Assembly (NCBI GenBank): GCA_016165875.1
Contig: JABBOT010000004.1
Location: 5,525,351 to 5,589,350, forward strand
Length of the DNA stretch: 64,000 bases
Direction: 5' to 3'
From: Acanthopleura granulata
Taxonomy: Eukaryota > Mollusca > Polyplacophora > Chitonida > Chitonidae
The notes below the pieces were generated by a model. It searched no databases. It saw only the letters and a list, made by a program, of their open reading frames with translations, and had not been told where the DNA came from. Each line of letters begins with the position of its first letter. Position 1 is the first letter of the stretch. This document shows positions 1 through 11,303 of the stretch, in pieces. The position numbers and the translations under genes were made by a program.

Positions 1-405
1 GCAAGTTTCTGTCCACGTATGAACGAAACATTGAGTAGATTTGAGGCTATTTGTCCACCATTTTAGAAAATAATAAGAAATGAATGTTGTGAAATCAACG
101 GAGCTGATATTTTCAGACTAATACAGACATAAACATCTATCTTGATCGGATGCATGTTTACCCTAGAGAGATATAATCTGCATGTCTAAGAACTATTTTG
201 CTCGCGATTCAAACGGTTTGTAGCTAGCTCAAAGTGTACCAGGTGCAGTAAATTCTACACCCATATTTATGCCTTTTCCTGGGACTGGAGCCAAAAAAAT
301 GTGACTTTTTGTAAAATTCTGAAATTATTTACATTGTTAGGCGTAATCCTGTATCAGTCTGAGAACACCGTGGAAAAAACAATCTAAAAAACACCATGCA
401 TTCAC
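1..405 (-). other. Intron of the RGS-like gene (partial)
   Basis: Sequence downstream of the RGS donor on the minus strand. It is AT-rich, with no further recognisable RGS coding and no repeat I can name. The next exon, which should carry the linker into the RGS domain, must lie outside the window. Confidence 0.6.
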
Positions 406-587
406 CATGAAGAAGAACAACAACAGCACCAACAAAAGCAGCAGGCACGGGACCCTCGGTCATTGGTGTTGGAGGGGGAGGAGGGAGGACTCTCCTGCTG
501 GACATGACTGCCCGATCGATTATTTCGTAGCCTTATGTCGTTCTCCCCTGAAGTATTGGAGGACTGGCGTCGCATCCTCACGCTCAT
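406..587 (-). CDS. First coding exon of an RZ-subfamily regulator of G-protein signalling (RGS17/19/20-like), partial gene
   Basis: This exon encodes about 60 residues plus a split codon. Seen: a basic, Ser/Asn-rich N-terminus, then RACCFCWCCCCSSS with cysteines at about residues 49, 50, 52 and 54-57. Known: vertebrate RGS17, RGS19 and RGS20 carry nearly the same cysteine string (CCFCWCCCC or CCLCWCCCC) just before the RGS domain. It is palmitoylated and targets these Galpha-i/z GTPase activators to membranes. The preceding RGS residues also resemble RGS20. The start is the ATG at 587-585, directly after TTTTTGCAG, a good splice acceptor (AG at 589-588); a second in-frame ATG follows four codons later. 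The donor is TCATG|GTGAAT with GT at 405-404. It leaves phase 2, so the split codon would be Trp or Cys, as in relatives. Without splicing the frame stops at once (TGA, 404-402). The RGS domain itself is not in the window. The subfamily call is confident; which of the three paralogues is not decided. Confidence 0.88.
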
Positions 588-605
588 CTGCAAAAATTAA
601 ATAGC
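588..605 (-). other. Splice acceptor of the RGS exon
   Basis: On the minus strand the bases before the ATG read TTTAATTTTTGCAG, a T-rich tract ending in CAG. The start codon is the first triplet after it. This implies an upstream 5' untranslated exon at higher coordinates. An unspliced 5' leader running through this tract cannot be excluded from sequence alone. Confidence 0.6.
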
Positions 606-3600
606 ACAGCACGAGGTTATGTCACGATATCAAATAAGTTTGACCCACGCATGTAACATTCACGCAGTGATTACAAACACATAGTCTGTTCAGAGTTCGC
701 TCAATGAAATCATTTTTCCATGGTTCTTTCCAAGAATGCTTCTGTATATAGAATGAATATGAAACATGAAGCTCGACGATGGGTTGATATCATCATGTCT
801 TATTTCAGGAATTAAACACTAAAGAGCTGAGGATAAAATTATTTCTCTTCTGAGTGGATGCTCTAGAACACATGGAACGCAATGTTTTCGGCATTTGACA
901 GGGAATTTATAAATTCAGTCCTCTCAGCGTCTGTGGTTATTTGGTGGGAAAATTCGCCAGGAGCATACCAGAGCTGGGACGTTTACCCTGGACCCACAGA
1001 TTTCTCACTCGCATGAAACTGACCACATGGTATAAGTGTAAAAGTGTAGATTATGGCATTTCACAATAATATAAATAAAAAATATATCTTTTCTATTCAA
1101 ATATATAAACAGAGGCCACTCGTGCGTTGAAAATGCATTTTTTTGTGGCAAGAGAAATCACATACTAATCCTTGTTCAGTCGGAAAGTGTGGAGTTATGG
1201 TGTTTAATCAGTTCATGGAGGTCGCAGCATATATTACCTAGCTTACTGCTAACCACAAATTCATTGTTTATATCTTGATCACGGGAGATAACCCCATGTA
1301 CAGAACTATGTTGGTCTCTGAATACATGTACATGTATATAGATTAAGCATAAAATCTCTCAACGAAGATCTCACTTATTACGGTTAGTGCTTGCAGTCAG
1401 CTGAAATTTTAAACATTACAAGCGGTGAAATTAAATCATCCTCTCTAAATTCGGACAGTATATAATGTGCAAACAGGATCAGTAGCCTGTCCAAATGCAA
1501 TATTCTTTACGGTTTCGCCTGAGGGGAGCCTTCTACCGTAGAGAGACTTGTCACAAGAGACAAATCATTCAAATATGTTGTGAATACGCATCTTTTTCAA
1601 AAAGTATGGCAACCCGCCACTAGTTTCGATCATGATACAGATGTTGTATCATCACAGATAAAATATGCACGATATAATATAGGCCTTATCGGGTACGGCT
1701 TATTCTACGTCGGAAACCGAGATTCTCCATTACGACTCGCTAAACTATATTAGTCGCTGAAAACATTCATCCTGTACTAATAATATATTTCAGTCCAACA
1801 AAGCCTCATCCTACAGGATAGCGTCGTCATGAGACAAGCACACCGCCATTACAACCTGGCTTTGTCCACGAACATTGGCACAGGCTATACATTCTCTACG
1901 GTGAAGCAAGATGGTGGAACGCCAACGCCAATAGGTCTCGCAATGAACACAACGAAGATAGTCACAGCTGCATGCAGACAATTCCTCTCATTTGAAAGCA
2001 AGCGCATAAGGCAATCTAGGGGGGGACAAACTGATTCACATAGTTCAGGCTTACCTGAAGATTGGCTAGCCAGCGCATCATCCAGTCCAAGGCGAACTGC
2101 GGACACGAGTGTGCCGGCTTGTCCGTGGGGTGAGCCACGATTGCTTACCGTCTCACTACACTTTTTCTTATCTCGGTTACCATCGATTTTTATACCCAGT
2201 CGAATCAGCTTCACTGGACAGTCTTACTAATGTGGCTGGCGGGAGACAATGAGGTTATATACACACACACATATATATTTATGTCTAGAGCTATAATAGG
2301 CATTGTTCGCCGTACATCCGTCCTACCCAACGACTACGTCATCCACCGGCTGTAGGGTTGAGGCGGTTGGCGGACACTGAGTGCCCACTCTCTGCCCGAG
2401 CTCGTGGCAGATACATGGTCGGATCGATTCTTCAACACCAAGGGACCGATTCTTTTGACCCTTCACAGTGTGGCTAAGCCAGTCTTTCTATACCTAAAGC
2501 CGTTATAAATCCAGCAAGGTACGCTCAATTCTAGCTTAATATCTCTCTCTATACTGCAAGCGGTTCCGTTAACATGGGCATCCAGAAATGGGGGCTATTT
2601 AATGTATGAAATGGTAAATTCCATTATATCTGCACTGTAAAGATTGGTGATGTGGGCAGAAAACGCGTCTTTGACCCAAACGTTGCAGAAATGAATGTGT
2701 CAGGAGATCTGGGATGGAATGGGAAGTTCGAATGTGGACTGAAGCTGAGAAGGTTGGAAACTAGGAAGACAAGCAGCCATTTGCTATTTCCTCTTCGCAA
2801 ATTATTCTGATGCAAATTAATCCGTAAATCAGACAAGCCAAGATGAATGTAGAATCGTGACACATTCGGGAATTATACAGCGACAATGCCGTCATTCTGT
2901 CAGACAACACAGAGTTGAGGCAAAACAAAGGCAAAGACACAAACGTTTCTCCAAAACAATTACCCCCTTTGACACTTTGCTACATAACCTTGTTGTAAAT
3001 AATTAGCTCAAAGTATACATATGGAAGACAAATTTCACGAGGGTTTATACAATCACAAAGTTCAGGTAGCGCTACGCATGCGTGACACGGCAACTGAGAA
3101 TGCGAAGGCGACAAAACATGCAAACTCATTTGTTATCCAAACACATTTTATCAAAATAAGCACAAAATCATGAAAAATTATCCTACTTCATTCATCATAC
3201 ATATCTGCTCGAATAAATCTTCGGGTATTGTTAATCTGACGTTATAATATTATGTTTGTCAGAATTCTCCAATTTCCAATCACCTAAAGCATTTGTGTCT
3301 TGTCGTTGCTACATATGAACTGTAGTGGTCAACATATCGCCTATCATAAGGGTAAGCCTGTGACGACCAACCACGTCGTTGACCCTGTTAAATTGTCCAC
3401 ATTATGATCTTGTTACAGTCAAAAGTCGTTGTCATCGGTTGATATTGTGACTGTAAAGCAAAGACAGGTACCTACTGGAGAAAGATTGTCAGGTACCAAT
3501 GTATTTGATAGTTGTTCCGGCAACATTACGCATAATCCTACCTTTCTTCTGCCTATTTGGATATGGATATACCTATATATGGGTAAAAAGTGTAACCTCT

Positions 3601-5259
3601 ACACACATCACCTCGTTTTCTTATCTTCATATTAATTTCCAGCAGAAACTAATTCATATCCAGCTGATTTCAGTGACTGATATTCTAAAAGATGCTGAAA
3701 TATGTGTCAGTTTGAACATTTGATATGTATTATGTAGCAGGAGTAGATAACGTATATATCGCCATATATTACGACTAACATACAAATATATTTCTGGTGC
3801 AACCTGCAACCAAACGCCAGTGTTCACCAATCGATAATTCTGTATGTAATGCATGGTCATATGTACATGTTAACGATTTCAGCGACACTACTCCTGTTTC
3901 ATTTTCTTGATTTTCAGCGCTAAAATTATGACAGACAAAGCATAGTCAATCTCAGCATAAGAAAACAAACACCACATCCACGTTTCGTTTACATCATGGA
4001 GAAGATAAACTGACTGTCCCGAAGTGCTTATTATTAATGAATATAAGAGATTTAGCGGAGTAAGCATTCAATTAACACATTTTATGAAATGCTTCGCAAA
4101 CACAACCTGCGTAACTCGGCCAGTAAACACAGAGGTATTACGTAACGAAATATATCAATATTCTGACCACGTCAATAAGTTTGCGTGCGAACTGTTGAGG
4201 GCATATGTGGAGTTAATTCGTCTGCAAATAGCGACAGAAAAATGTCATAGCTAACTTTAAGCAAAAAAGCAATGTTTAACAGAAGCCGGGCGAGTTATGG
4301 GATTAACTTGTCTTTAAATGTGCATGTATTCTATCATTTTCAAGCTTGGTATCTCGGGGGCTCGCGTCACTAAGGCAACAGTTGGCCACTGCTCTCTAGT
4401 CAATGGATCGCCAACCGGTCTAGTGACGTCAACACAGGAATCATGAATGAGTCGCGTACGCACACAACTGCCATATATGGTACATGAAGCAAATGGCGAA
4501 AACCATTGGAAATGGATTAAGTGCTCGGAAATTTATTTCTGTTAAGCCAGGGATAAATTCAAAGGGCAACAAACAAAAATGATAAAATTGTTATATATAC
4601 TGGAGAGAAATAAAAGGTACTAAACCAGGTAACTTGTATTTGGCTGATTAGATAATTTTCTGTTAACTTACGTATAATGTTTCTACGTGTACATCCTGTG
4701 TTATAACGTCACGCTGATTGATCTATGTACAATCGATACCCGCTTTCTGTATAAAAATGGCACCAATATACCTATCTAAATGCCAGATGTTATCGCAATA
4801 AAGGCATATAAGTTAAATTGTTTGTGGTGTGCTCAACTACAAACAATTCATATCACTGATAGAAAAATGTGTTTGTAAAGCTAATTATAGGAGGCCTCAA
4901 CGTCACCGTGTGCGGAATCGCCAGGACTTGACTACACTATTGTCGCGGTGGTGTGAAACCACTGGGCCTAAACTTTCATTCATTCCTTGTTCGCATACCA
5001 ACTGCAGCCTATCGGAAGCAGTTCAGTTTGTTCGCATTATTTGTATTTAACCGTACAGAGAGGTTATAATCGGAAAGGAATATACAGAGCCACCATGCAG
5101 TTGAATATCTGTGGTTGCACCTGCCGTAACATCATCTTTTCGGAAAGAAGTTCGAAACGGGTCAATCTGCCATCAAGGATAATAAGCTGCCTACATATGC
5201 TGAACGGTTTTTCAACAAGAATTACTCAATGTAGTTCTCTTACAATAAACATTTAACTA
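606..5259. other. Non-coding stretch, 5' intron or upstream region of the RGS-like gene
   Basis: AT-rich, with no recognisable protein family. Three small items stand out. A 330-400 bp segment at 1829-2230 is open on both strands (133 residues plus, 109 residues minus) but matches nothing I know. A short CA/TA microsatellite lies at about 2257-2278. A possible weak tRNA-like segment lies at 2353-2440. The untranslated first exon and promoter of the RGS gene may lie in or beyond this stretch, but I cannot place them. Confidence 0.5.
2353..2440 (+). repeat. Possible decayed tRNA-like (SINE head) segment
   Basis: A GC-richer patch in AT-rich DNA. It holds an A-box-like TTGAGGCGGTTGG and, about 55 bases on, GGATCGATTCT, which matches 9 of 11 positions of the Pol III B box. 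No tail or target-site duplication was found, so this is tentative. Confidence 0.22.
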
Positions 5260-5332
5260 TAATATGTCAGTCAGTTGGTTAATGTATCCGCACTCGTCAT
5301 CAGTGACACCGGGGGCTCGAATCCAGTATTCC
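5260..5332 (+). repeat. tRNA-like SINE head or tRNA pseudogene
   Basis: GGCTCGAATCC at 5314-5324 matches the Pol III B box GGTTCGANTCC at all but one position. About 46 bases upstream, CAGTCAGTTGGTTAATG resembles the end of an A box. That spacing fits a class I tRNA. The flanks do not form a clear acceptor stem, so a functional tRNA is unlikely and a SINE head is more plausible. No 3' core or poly(A)-type tail could be delimited downstream. Confidence 0.42.
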
Positions 5333-5351
5333 TTTGTTCGCCTGTGGTTTT

Positions 5352-5371
5352 AAGTCAGAAGCTTCTGACTT
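5352..5371. other. Perfect 20-bp palindrome
   Basis: AAGTCAGAAGCTTCTGACTT equals its own reverse complement over all 20 bases. A second, smaller palindrome, TGACTTAAGTCA, lies about 60 bases further on and shares the AAGTCA half-site. They lie between the tRNA-like head at 5260 and the fold-back element at 5603. Function unknown. Confidence 0.75.
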
Positions 5372-5602
5372 CTAGAGCCCAATAACAAGCCCTAAAATCG
5401 TATTTGAAATTTTGACTTAAGTCAGAAATGGTTTTGTGGAATCGTCTTCTGGTCTCTGGCGGTGGATAAATATGGTTTATACTACCAATAATTCTGAACG
5501 TTCGATGTCGTTGAAGTCAACAGTTCTTTGCAATACAGCGTTAAACACAAATGAAGTAAATTAAATCATATTAGTAGATGTCATTTTTTAGACAGTGAAT
5601 TT

Positions 5603-6078
5603 TTAAGTAAGAGTATTACCGTTATTAGAAATTACACTTTCTTGACATAGCACAGGTTCTAGTGCTGAAATTGGTTGAGACCTATCCGGGTTTAGAACCA
5701 ACGACCTCAGAATCAGGCACCAAATCGCCACCAACACATGTCAACCATCTAGACTACTCGACCAACCAGCCTTCTACAAAAATAGAAGGTAGTTGACCGG
5801 TAGACTTTACAGCGAACATGCATTACTCCTCTGATGATCAGAAATGACGCAGCTCTCTTAGCTGCGTCCTTTCTGAACTAGTATTACTAGGTTCTATTTT
5901 TGTAGAAGGCTGGTTGGTCGAGTGGTCTAGATGGTTGACATGTGTTGGTGGCGATTTAGTGCCTGATTCTGAGGTCGTTGGTTCGAAACCTGGATAGGTC
6001 TCAACCAATTTCAGCACTAAAACCTGTGCTATATCAAGAAAGTGTAATTCTCTAATAACGATAATACTCTTACTTAAA
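5603..6078. mobile_element. Fold-back element with two head-to-head tRNA-like arms
   Basis: Two arms of about 185 bp (5603-5787 and 5892-6078) are near-perfect reverse complements around a 104-bp loop. The right arm on plus, and the left arm on minus, carry Pol III-like boxes: TGGTCGAGTGG (5915-5925) and GGTTCGAAACC (5980-5990) in the right arm. The A-to-B spacing is long, as in tRNA-Leu/Ser with a large variable arm. The left arm reads GGTTTAGAACC at its B-box position, so it is slightly decayed. The two heads face each other and transcription would diverge. The outer ends are TTAAGTAAGAG and its complement. No open frame is present. It could be a palindromic MITE-like element or an inverted pair of one SINE. 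The arm symmetry is certain; the mechanism is inferred. Confidence 0.8.
5839..5875. other. Hairpin in the loop of the fold-back element
   Basis: CAGAAA-T-GACGCAGCT, a five-base CTCTT turn, then AGCTGCGTC-C-TTTCTG: a 16-position stem with one mismatch. It sits in the centre of the loop between the tRNA-like arms, so the whole element is nested symmetry: short stem inside long stem. Confidence 0.8.
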
Positions 6079-7638
6079 TTAAATCATTTAAGATCCAGTA
6101 TGGAGACAGAACCAGTGTTAAGGGGGGTTTAGCAAATTACAACACATTTTGTTGGATGAAAACTGTAAACTAATAACAAGGACATGATAACGAAACCGAC
6201 AGGTCACAATTTTAGCACGTTGGCTTTACATTTCTTATGTTACTAACCACATATGATGCCGTGCCTTTATGGTTTAAACTCCCTCTATACTGCAACGCTT
6301 CATCATTGGCATTAACTGTAACTCACCATCCCCGCCTCAGACCAGGTTGCCATGGAGATTGTTATAATCTTATTCATTCCAAATTTCACCTGCCTCTGTG
6401 AAATAAATGGCTCTTTACCACTGTGAGTGTGGATAACGATTTGTTTGCACTGGCCATGTCCACCATGAATGACAGAGTATTTAAGTCTAAATTTAGAATG
6501 TCTCGCTACGCACCCTGTCACTGGTGCTCTACTGAACAGAACGAACGTTGAAGTGATACATGTATTAGTGTTTTGAATGAGTGCCTCTGGCATGTGACAG
6601 TAAATAAATGAAATGGACGCGATTTCAAGAAAATAAGCTGGACATGTACAAATGTGTAGACTGCATGTCTCTGTAATTAAAACTACATCCTGTTGAAATA
6701 CAGCGATTGGACGTATCTTTCAAACAAATCACTCACTGATCTACACATTCTTAGGTTCCATTTTTTCTGGGTCAACTAGTTTGAGAGTTCAGGCTACTGC
6801 AGACTGACACTTATCTGGTGTATCTTATATTGGAGTGTGTGTTATTCTTTTCAATCAATGGCTTCTTAATTAGAAACTGTTTGTAAAACAGAAACGCTAT
6901 TAAAGAATGTGGTACATAACTTATGACATGAATGAAACAATGCTGCAGTGTATGCTGTGATACACAAGCTTCACTTCATATACTGAAGTATGTACCTTAC
7001 ACAATTCAAAGAGTATATAGTCACAATAGTTATTATGTAATAGATACGTGCCATATCCATTTTCTGTCATACGTAGAATAATTACTTTAGTTGTTGCCAA
7101 GATTTTTGTTTTTACTCTACACAGTATATCATTTCTTTAATGCATCATTCATGTGTGTTTTTGTAATAATACATTCACTTCACTCGAATATCCTTTACAT
7201 AAAATTGTTACTAAGGATTGCAACTGTGGCCAGCTAGTAACATTGGGTAAATATAGCTGTTAGTATTGTTAGACAAAAGTTGCACTATCCAGAAATTTAT
7301 CTACATTTCAGAAGACAACTGCGCTGTTGAATTCCCTTGACATTACTTCACCCTAAGTTAAGTCTTCATTTCCACACCAGAACTGCGGTTCACTGGTATG
7401 GGAACTTATTGCAAATCATGCCATATAAGGGATCTGAACGGCAAATTAACCTCCGCCACACGAGACCTCCTGTGACGTGGGAGTAGTGCTAAAAATACCA
7501 CTTCCGGCTAAGTTAGACAGGGTTGATATGAACAGGGAAGATGAAACACCTTGACGAACAGGTCTAATGAGAGAGGACAGGTGGTGTCGCCTCACCCATC
7601 TTCCAGTGAGGGCGGCCGGTGTATGGAGGTTCAGCCCA
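6079..7638. other. Non-coding stretch, nothing recognised
   Basis: AT-rich sequence with only short chance frames. The longest is 93 residues at 6312-6593 minus, with no family resemblance. No RNA gene or repeat was recognised. Confidence 0.5.
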
Positions 7639-7826
7639 TTTGTTTGACTGGTGTTTTATGCCATAGTCACTAACATACATATTTACGGCCGTCGGCTTCA
7701 TGAGTGGAAGATACGTCCGGGCTCATGCATGGCTGGAGTAAAGTCAGGACCTTCGTACCTGACAGCTTCCCGGACCTCAAGCCGCAGCCGAAGCTAACGA
7801 GGCTGGAATCGAACACGTGATCCCAT
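7639..7826 (-). mobile_element. 5'-truncated tRNA-derived SINE (head type D)
   Basis: Reading the minus strand, a B-box-like GTTCGATTCC (7804-7814) is followed by a GC-richer body and a 3' end TATGGCATAAAACACCAGTC, then CAAACAAA. That end matches the 3' core of the other SINEs here (CGGCGTAAAACACCAATCAA). The body differs from the main family. The A box is missing, so the copy is truncated. No clear target-site duplication was found. Confidence 0.6.
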
Positions 7827-10800
7827 AACAAAAGTAGGCCGATAATACCAAATTCTGGGAAACTCCAAACTTTGAAAATGATGCACTCTCTCTGGAGGGT
7901 TGGATATCATATTCCAGACCTCCTAATTCCAGGCGTTTACAAAAGGCCGGTCAGGGATACGCATATTTTGATATAACATATATAACTGTCTAATTTCGCT
8001 TTAAAACTTAAGGTGTTATTGGATTAGAACGCCGCGCTGTTGAATATGCGCAAAGCTAGTAAAGCGTACAAATGCACATATTTTTCATTCAAGTCAACTT
8101 ATGAACCAGAAAGGTACACGATTTGGATGCTAATTGAATTTAGGCGTCTAGAATATTTCTTACATCTTTCCGACATGATTTAAAACATTATCATTATACT
8201 TTCTCAGATGCAGCGTCAATTAACTATCATCACTTCTTAGGGAGGGTTTATAACAGATTGTATTTAGCAGCCTGTCTTCACAGGGTTGCAAAACTTTTAA
8301 GAAATAGTTAAATGAATATTAGTATCAAACATACAGTTCCATGTCACTCGTGTTCGAACCGAGATATGAAAAATCTGTCGAAAGTGAAGTGTAGTCCACG
8401 TTTTGCTTGAATATACTAAACTGTTATAGTTATAAAACAGAAGACAGAATGTCGTTTCATACTGTTCAAACACTATACTTAAGGACAATAAAGATGACAA
8501 TAATTTGCATCAATCCATTATTTTTATCATCATCACAAACATACGTAACTTCGAATCTGCCCTAGAAAGCACGTGTTCACATCTAAGCTTTATAAATAGA
8601 CACACATATTTTGCATGTTCTTGACAGAGTTACTTCGTGGTCAAGATCTGTTACCTGCGTTAGACGAATTTAGCCTATATTCGTTGAAGGTCACACTAAG
8701 AGTGATAAGAATATCGGGGCGTTTAACCCACGGTATGCATGACACAGTCTATCTCATATACAGAAAATGGCAGCGGCTGCTTTTCCCCTCACCCGATCGA
8801 GTAACCAGAAATACGCCTTGACATAAAAGGTTGATGTAAGGGACAGGCCGTATGCGTACCCTGTACAGTTAGAACAGCTGAACCCTTAACGCCCCGAGAC
8901 CCGAATCAATCAAGCCCAGTGTTTATCTAGGCGAAATAAAGATGCCTTCTTCCTAGATCAGGGGGACAGAATCAATAGTTTGTCTATTGATCGATATTAT
9001 TTGGGTCAGGGGAGACAAATCTGGTGTACTGTCCCTTCTTTAAGACTGGTCTGAATTCTTGGCATTGCGTCTCCCCAATTCACAGTATGAACCAACCCAA
9101 GTCACCCGACTGTGTTTATCGGGTTGACACGCTACTCGACGCCTAATGCAGAATAATTACAGCCAATCGAAGAACTGGTTTCAGGAAACACGAAAAAAGT
9201 AGCTACTAGATCAAGGGCTCATTTACACAGCTCAATGTGGTCAACTCTATTTATCAAACAGACAGCCTAAGCTTCTGAAGCCGGACAAAATAAGAGCACA
9301 GTCATATGTCATTGTTTGACAAGTACTCGTAAAAATTATGTATGGATGAAATTATGTATTGTGCAAATAGGCATCTAATGGTTTACATTTACGTGGCACA
9401 CCATCTAACCATACATTACAACAGCTTATGACACCAAACAGATAAGAGTGCCTGTTTGATAATCTATTAACGCGCAGCTTTGGATATACCAGGCACCAAC
9501 TGGTACACATCAAAAAGAGAGTAAGAACAAACAGAAACATCCAATTGAAGATACACAGAATGTACGGGCTTGTGGCAAAATAGCAGAAGAAATGCACCAC
9601 CACGGATGTATATATTTATTTATGCAGACTTAGTGGATATCTTTATCAACTGCCATCCCGCCAAAATGGCTCATGTAAGTGTTGCAATGATCTTACGCTG
9701 AAATCAGAGTCAAAAATCTTTTCAATAGATTTGGACATAGAGTGGTGACAAAAATCATAATAGATGTGCAAATTAAGCTGACTGATCTGCACATCAATAC
9801 AAGAATAAACCAGGAGATCGCCACAGGCGAACGTATGAGTCCCAATGATCATCTCCACAGAAATCGAATTACCTGTGAACAGGTATGACGGTTAAAAAAA
9901 TGGGGCCAGAGAGACAGACAATACTCTTTCTCTTGCCCTAAGGGGCTGAGGAGTAGAAAGACAACAAAATCCATAGGTAATTCTTTCTATTTAACGTTAA
10001 CTTTACCGTACCTGATCCGACTTAACTCTGTGCTATGTGTTTCCGAATTATGTACCTTCTCCCTGCTCCCGCAGCACATATTTTGTCTTCATACTGGTCA
10101 AGAAGTTATGTCAGAATTGGGCTACGCACAATTTCTGTACACGCAGTTTTGTATGGACAGTAAACAGTGTCAGGATGCATGAGCCTTCTGGAAGTGAATT
10201 GCTTATCAGTGAAGTGGCTCACTCTAGGCACAGGCGTTCAGACCAACAGTTGCCAATAATCTCGGCTATAAACTGAACCCTGCTTGACTTTTTACCCAAC
10301 GTCAACATACATCTAAGGCCCATCTGTCGATAAATCTTGTGCTGAAAAACCTTCACTCTTAATTCGAAACACATTTAGAATTTCTGAGGAGCTGCGGATA
10401 TATATCAACAGTCAGGTGAGCAATTACTCATCTACGCTAATGCTATACAAAACCGATAATTGCGCAAAAGGAGTGCTTTCAGGCTTTGTTCTTGACAACT
10501 TTCTGCCTGTTGTTTAACATTTCTTAAGACATAGTTCTCATAAAGCCAAAAGAAAGGAAGACATCAATTGCTGTAGTCCAGCAAGACGGCAGGTGGCATC
10601 AGCACTGTACAACGTCAATGACTATCATCTCGGCGCGGCTGCTTGTAGCCTGCATGGTGTTTCTAGGTCAACTGGTTCCAGCAACCTAGATACATCGACC
10701 TAATTTCGCCGCGAGCTCAGCGACTTTTGGAGCATATGCCATTATATCTGACAATCCTCTCACAGTGCCAGGCGTATGCCAGATAAGGAACGTTTGGGAG

Positions 10801-11048
10801 AACGGATGGCTGTTCCCGTCGCTGTAAATATACGATCTAAGTGGAGGAATATACAAGTACTCTCTCCTGTCACGGAAAATATTTATATAATATGAACAGG
10901 CTGGTACAGACGCCATATAGTGATCTTTGGACAATTCGCTCCTTTTACATCTGGATTCAAAAGTGCCAACTAATAGTCTATATGGGACAAATATTACCAT
11001 GGTAATCGGAAAAGGCGTGCAATGGAAGCATATAATATATACACGACA
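7827..11048. other. Non-coding stretch, nothing recognised
   Basis: Only short open frames (up to 104 residues at 10686-11000 minus), none with a recognisable family. No repeat could be delimited. A small inverted motif (TCAATAG and CTATTGA) near 8970-8990 is the only local structure I saw. Confidence 0.45.
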
Positions 11049-11060
11049 AAATCTCTTCGA

Positions 11061-11291
11061 ACAGCGCTAGCGCAGCGTAATGACCCAAAAGCCTCCCATC
11101 ACTGCGATCGCTGCGAGTTCAAGTCTAGTTCATGCTGGTTTCCTCTCCTGTCGTACGTGGGAAGGACTGCCAGTGACCTGCGGATGGTCGTGGGTTTCCC
11201 CCGGGCTCTGCCCAGTTTCCTCCCACCATAATGCTGACTCCTTGAAATAAGTGAAATATTCTTGAGTAAAACACCCATGAAATAAATAAAT
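11061..11291 (+). mobile_element. SINE, main family (copy 1), 5'-truncated, with target-site duplication
   Basis: The copy begins inside the tRNA head (CAGCGCTAGCGCAGCG) and keeps the B-box region GAGTTCAAGTC. It then carries the shared body (CGTACGTGGGAAGG, CCTGCGGATGGTCGTGGG, CCTCCCACCATAATGCTG) and the 3' end TATTCTTGAGTAAAACACC followed by (AATA)n. It is flanked by AAATCTCTTCGA (11049-11060) and AAATCTTTTCGA (11292-11303), a 12-bp duplication with one mismatch. Loss of the 5' end combined with an intact duplication suggests truncation during target-primed reverse transcription. Confidence 0.88.
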
Positions 11292-11303
11292 AAATCTTTT
11301 CGA

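Noticed and set aside
407..604. 65-residue plus-strand frame opposite the RGS exon
   Set aside because: It is the antisense shadow of the cysteine-string exon; the minus strand has the recognisable motif and splice sites.
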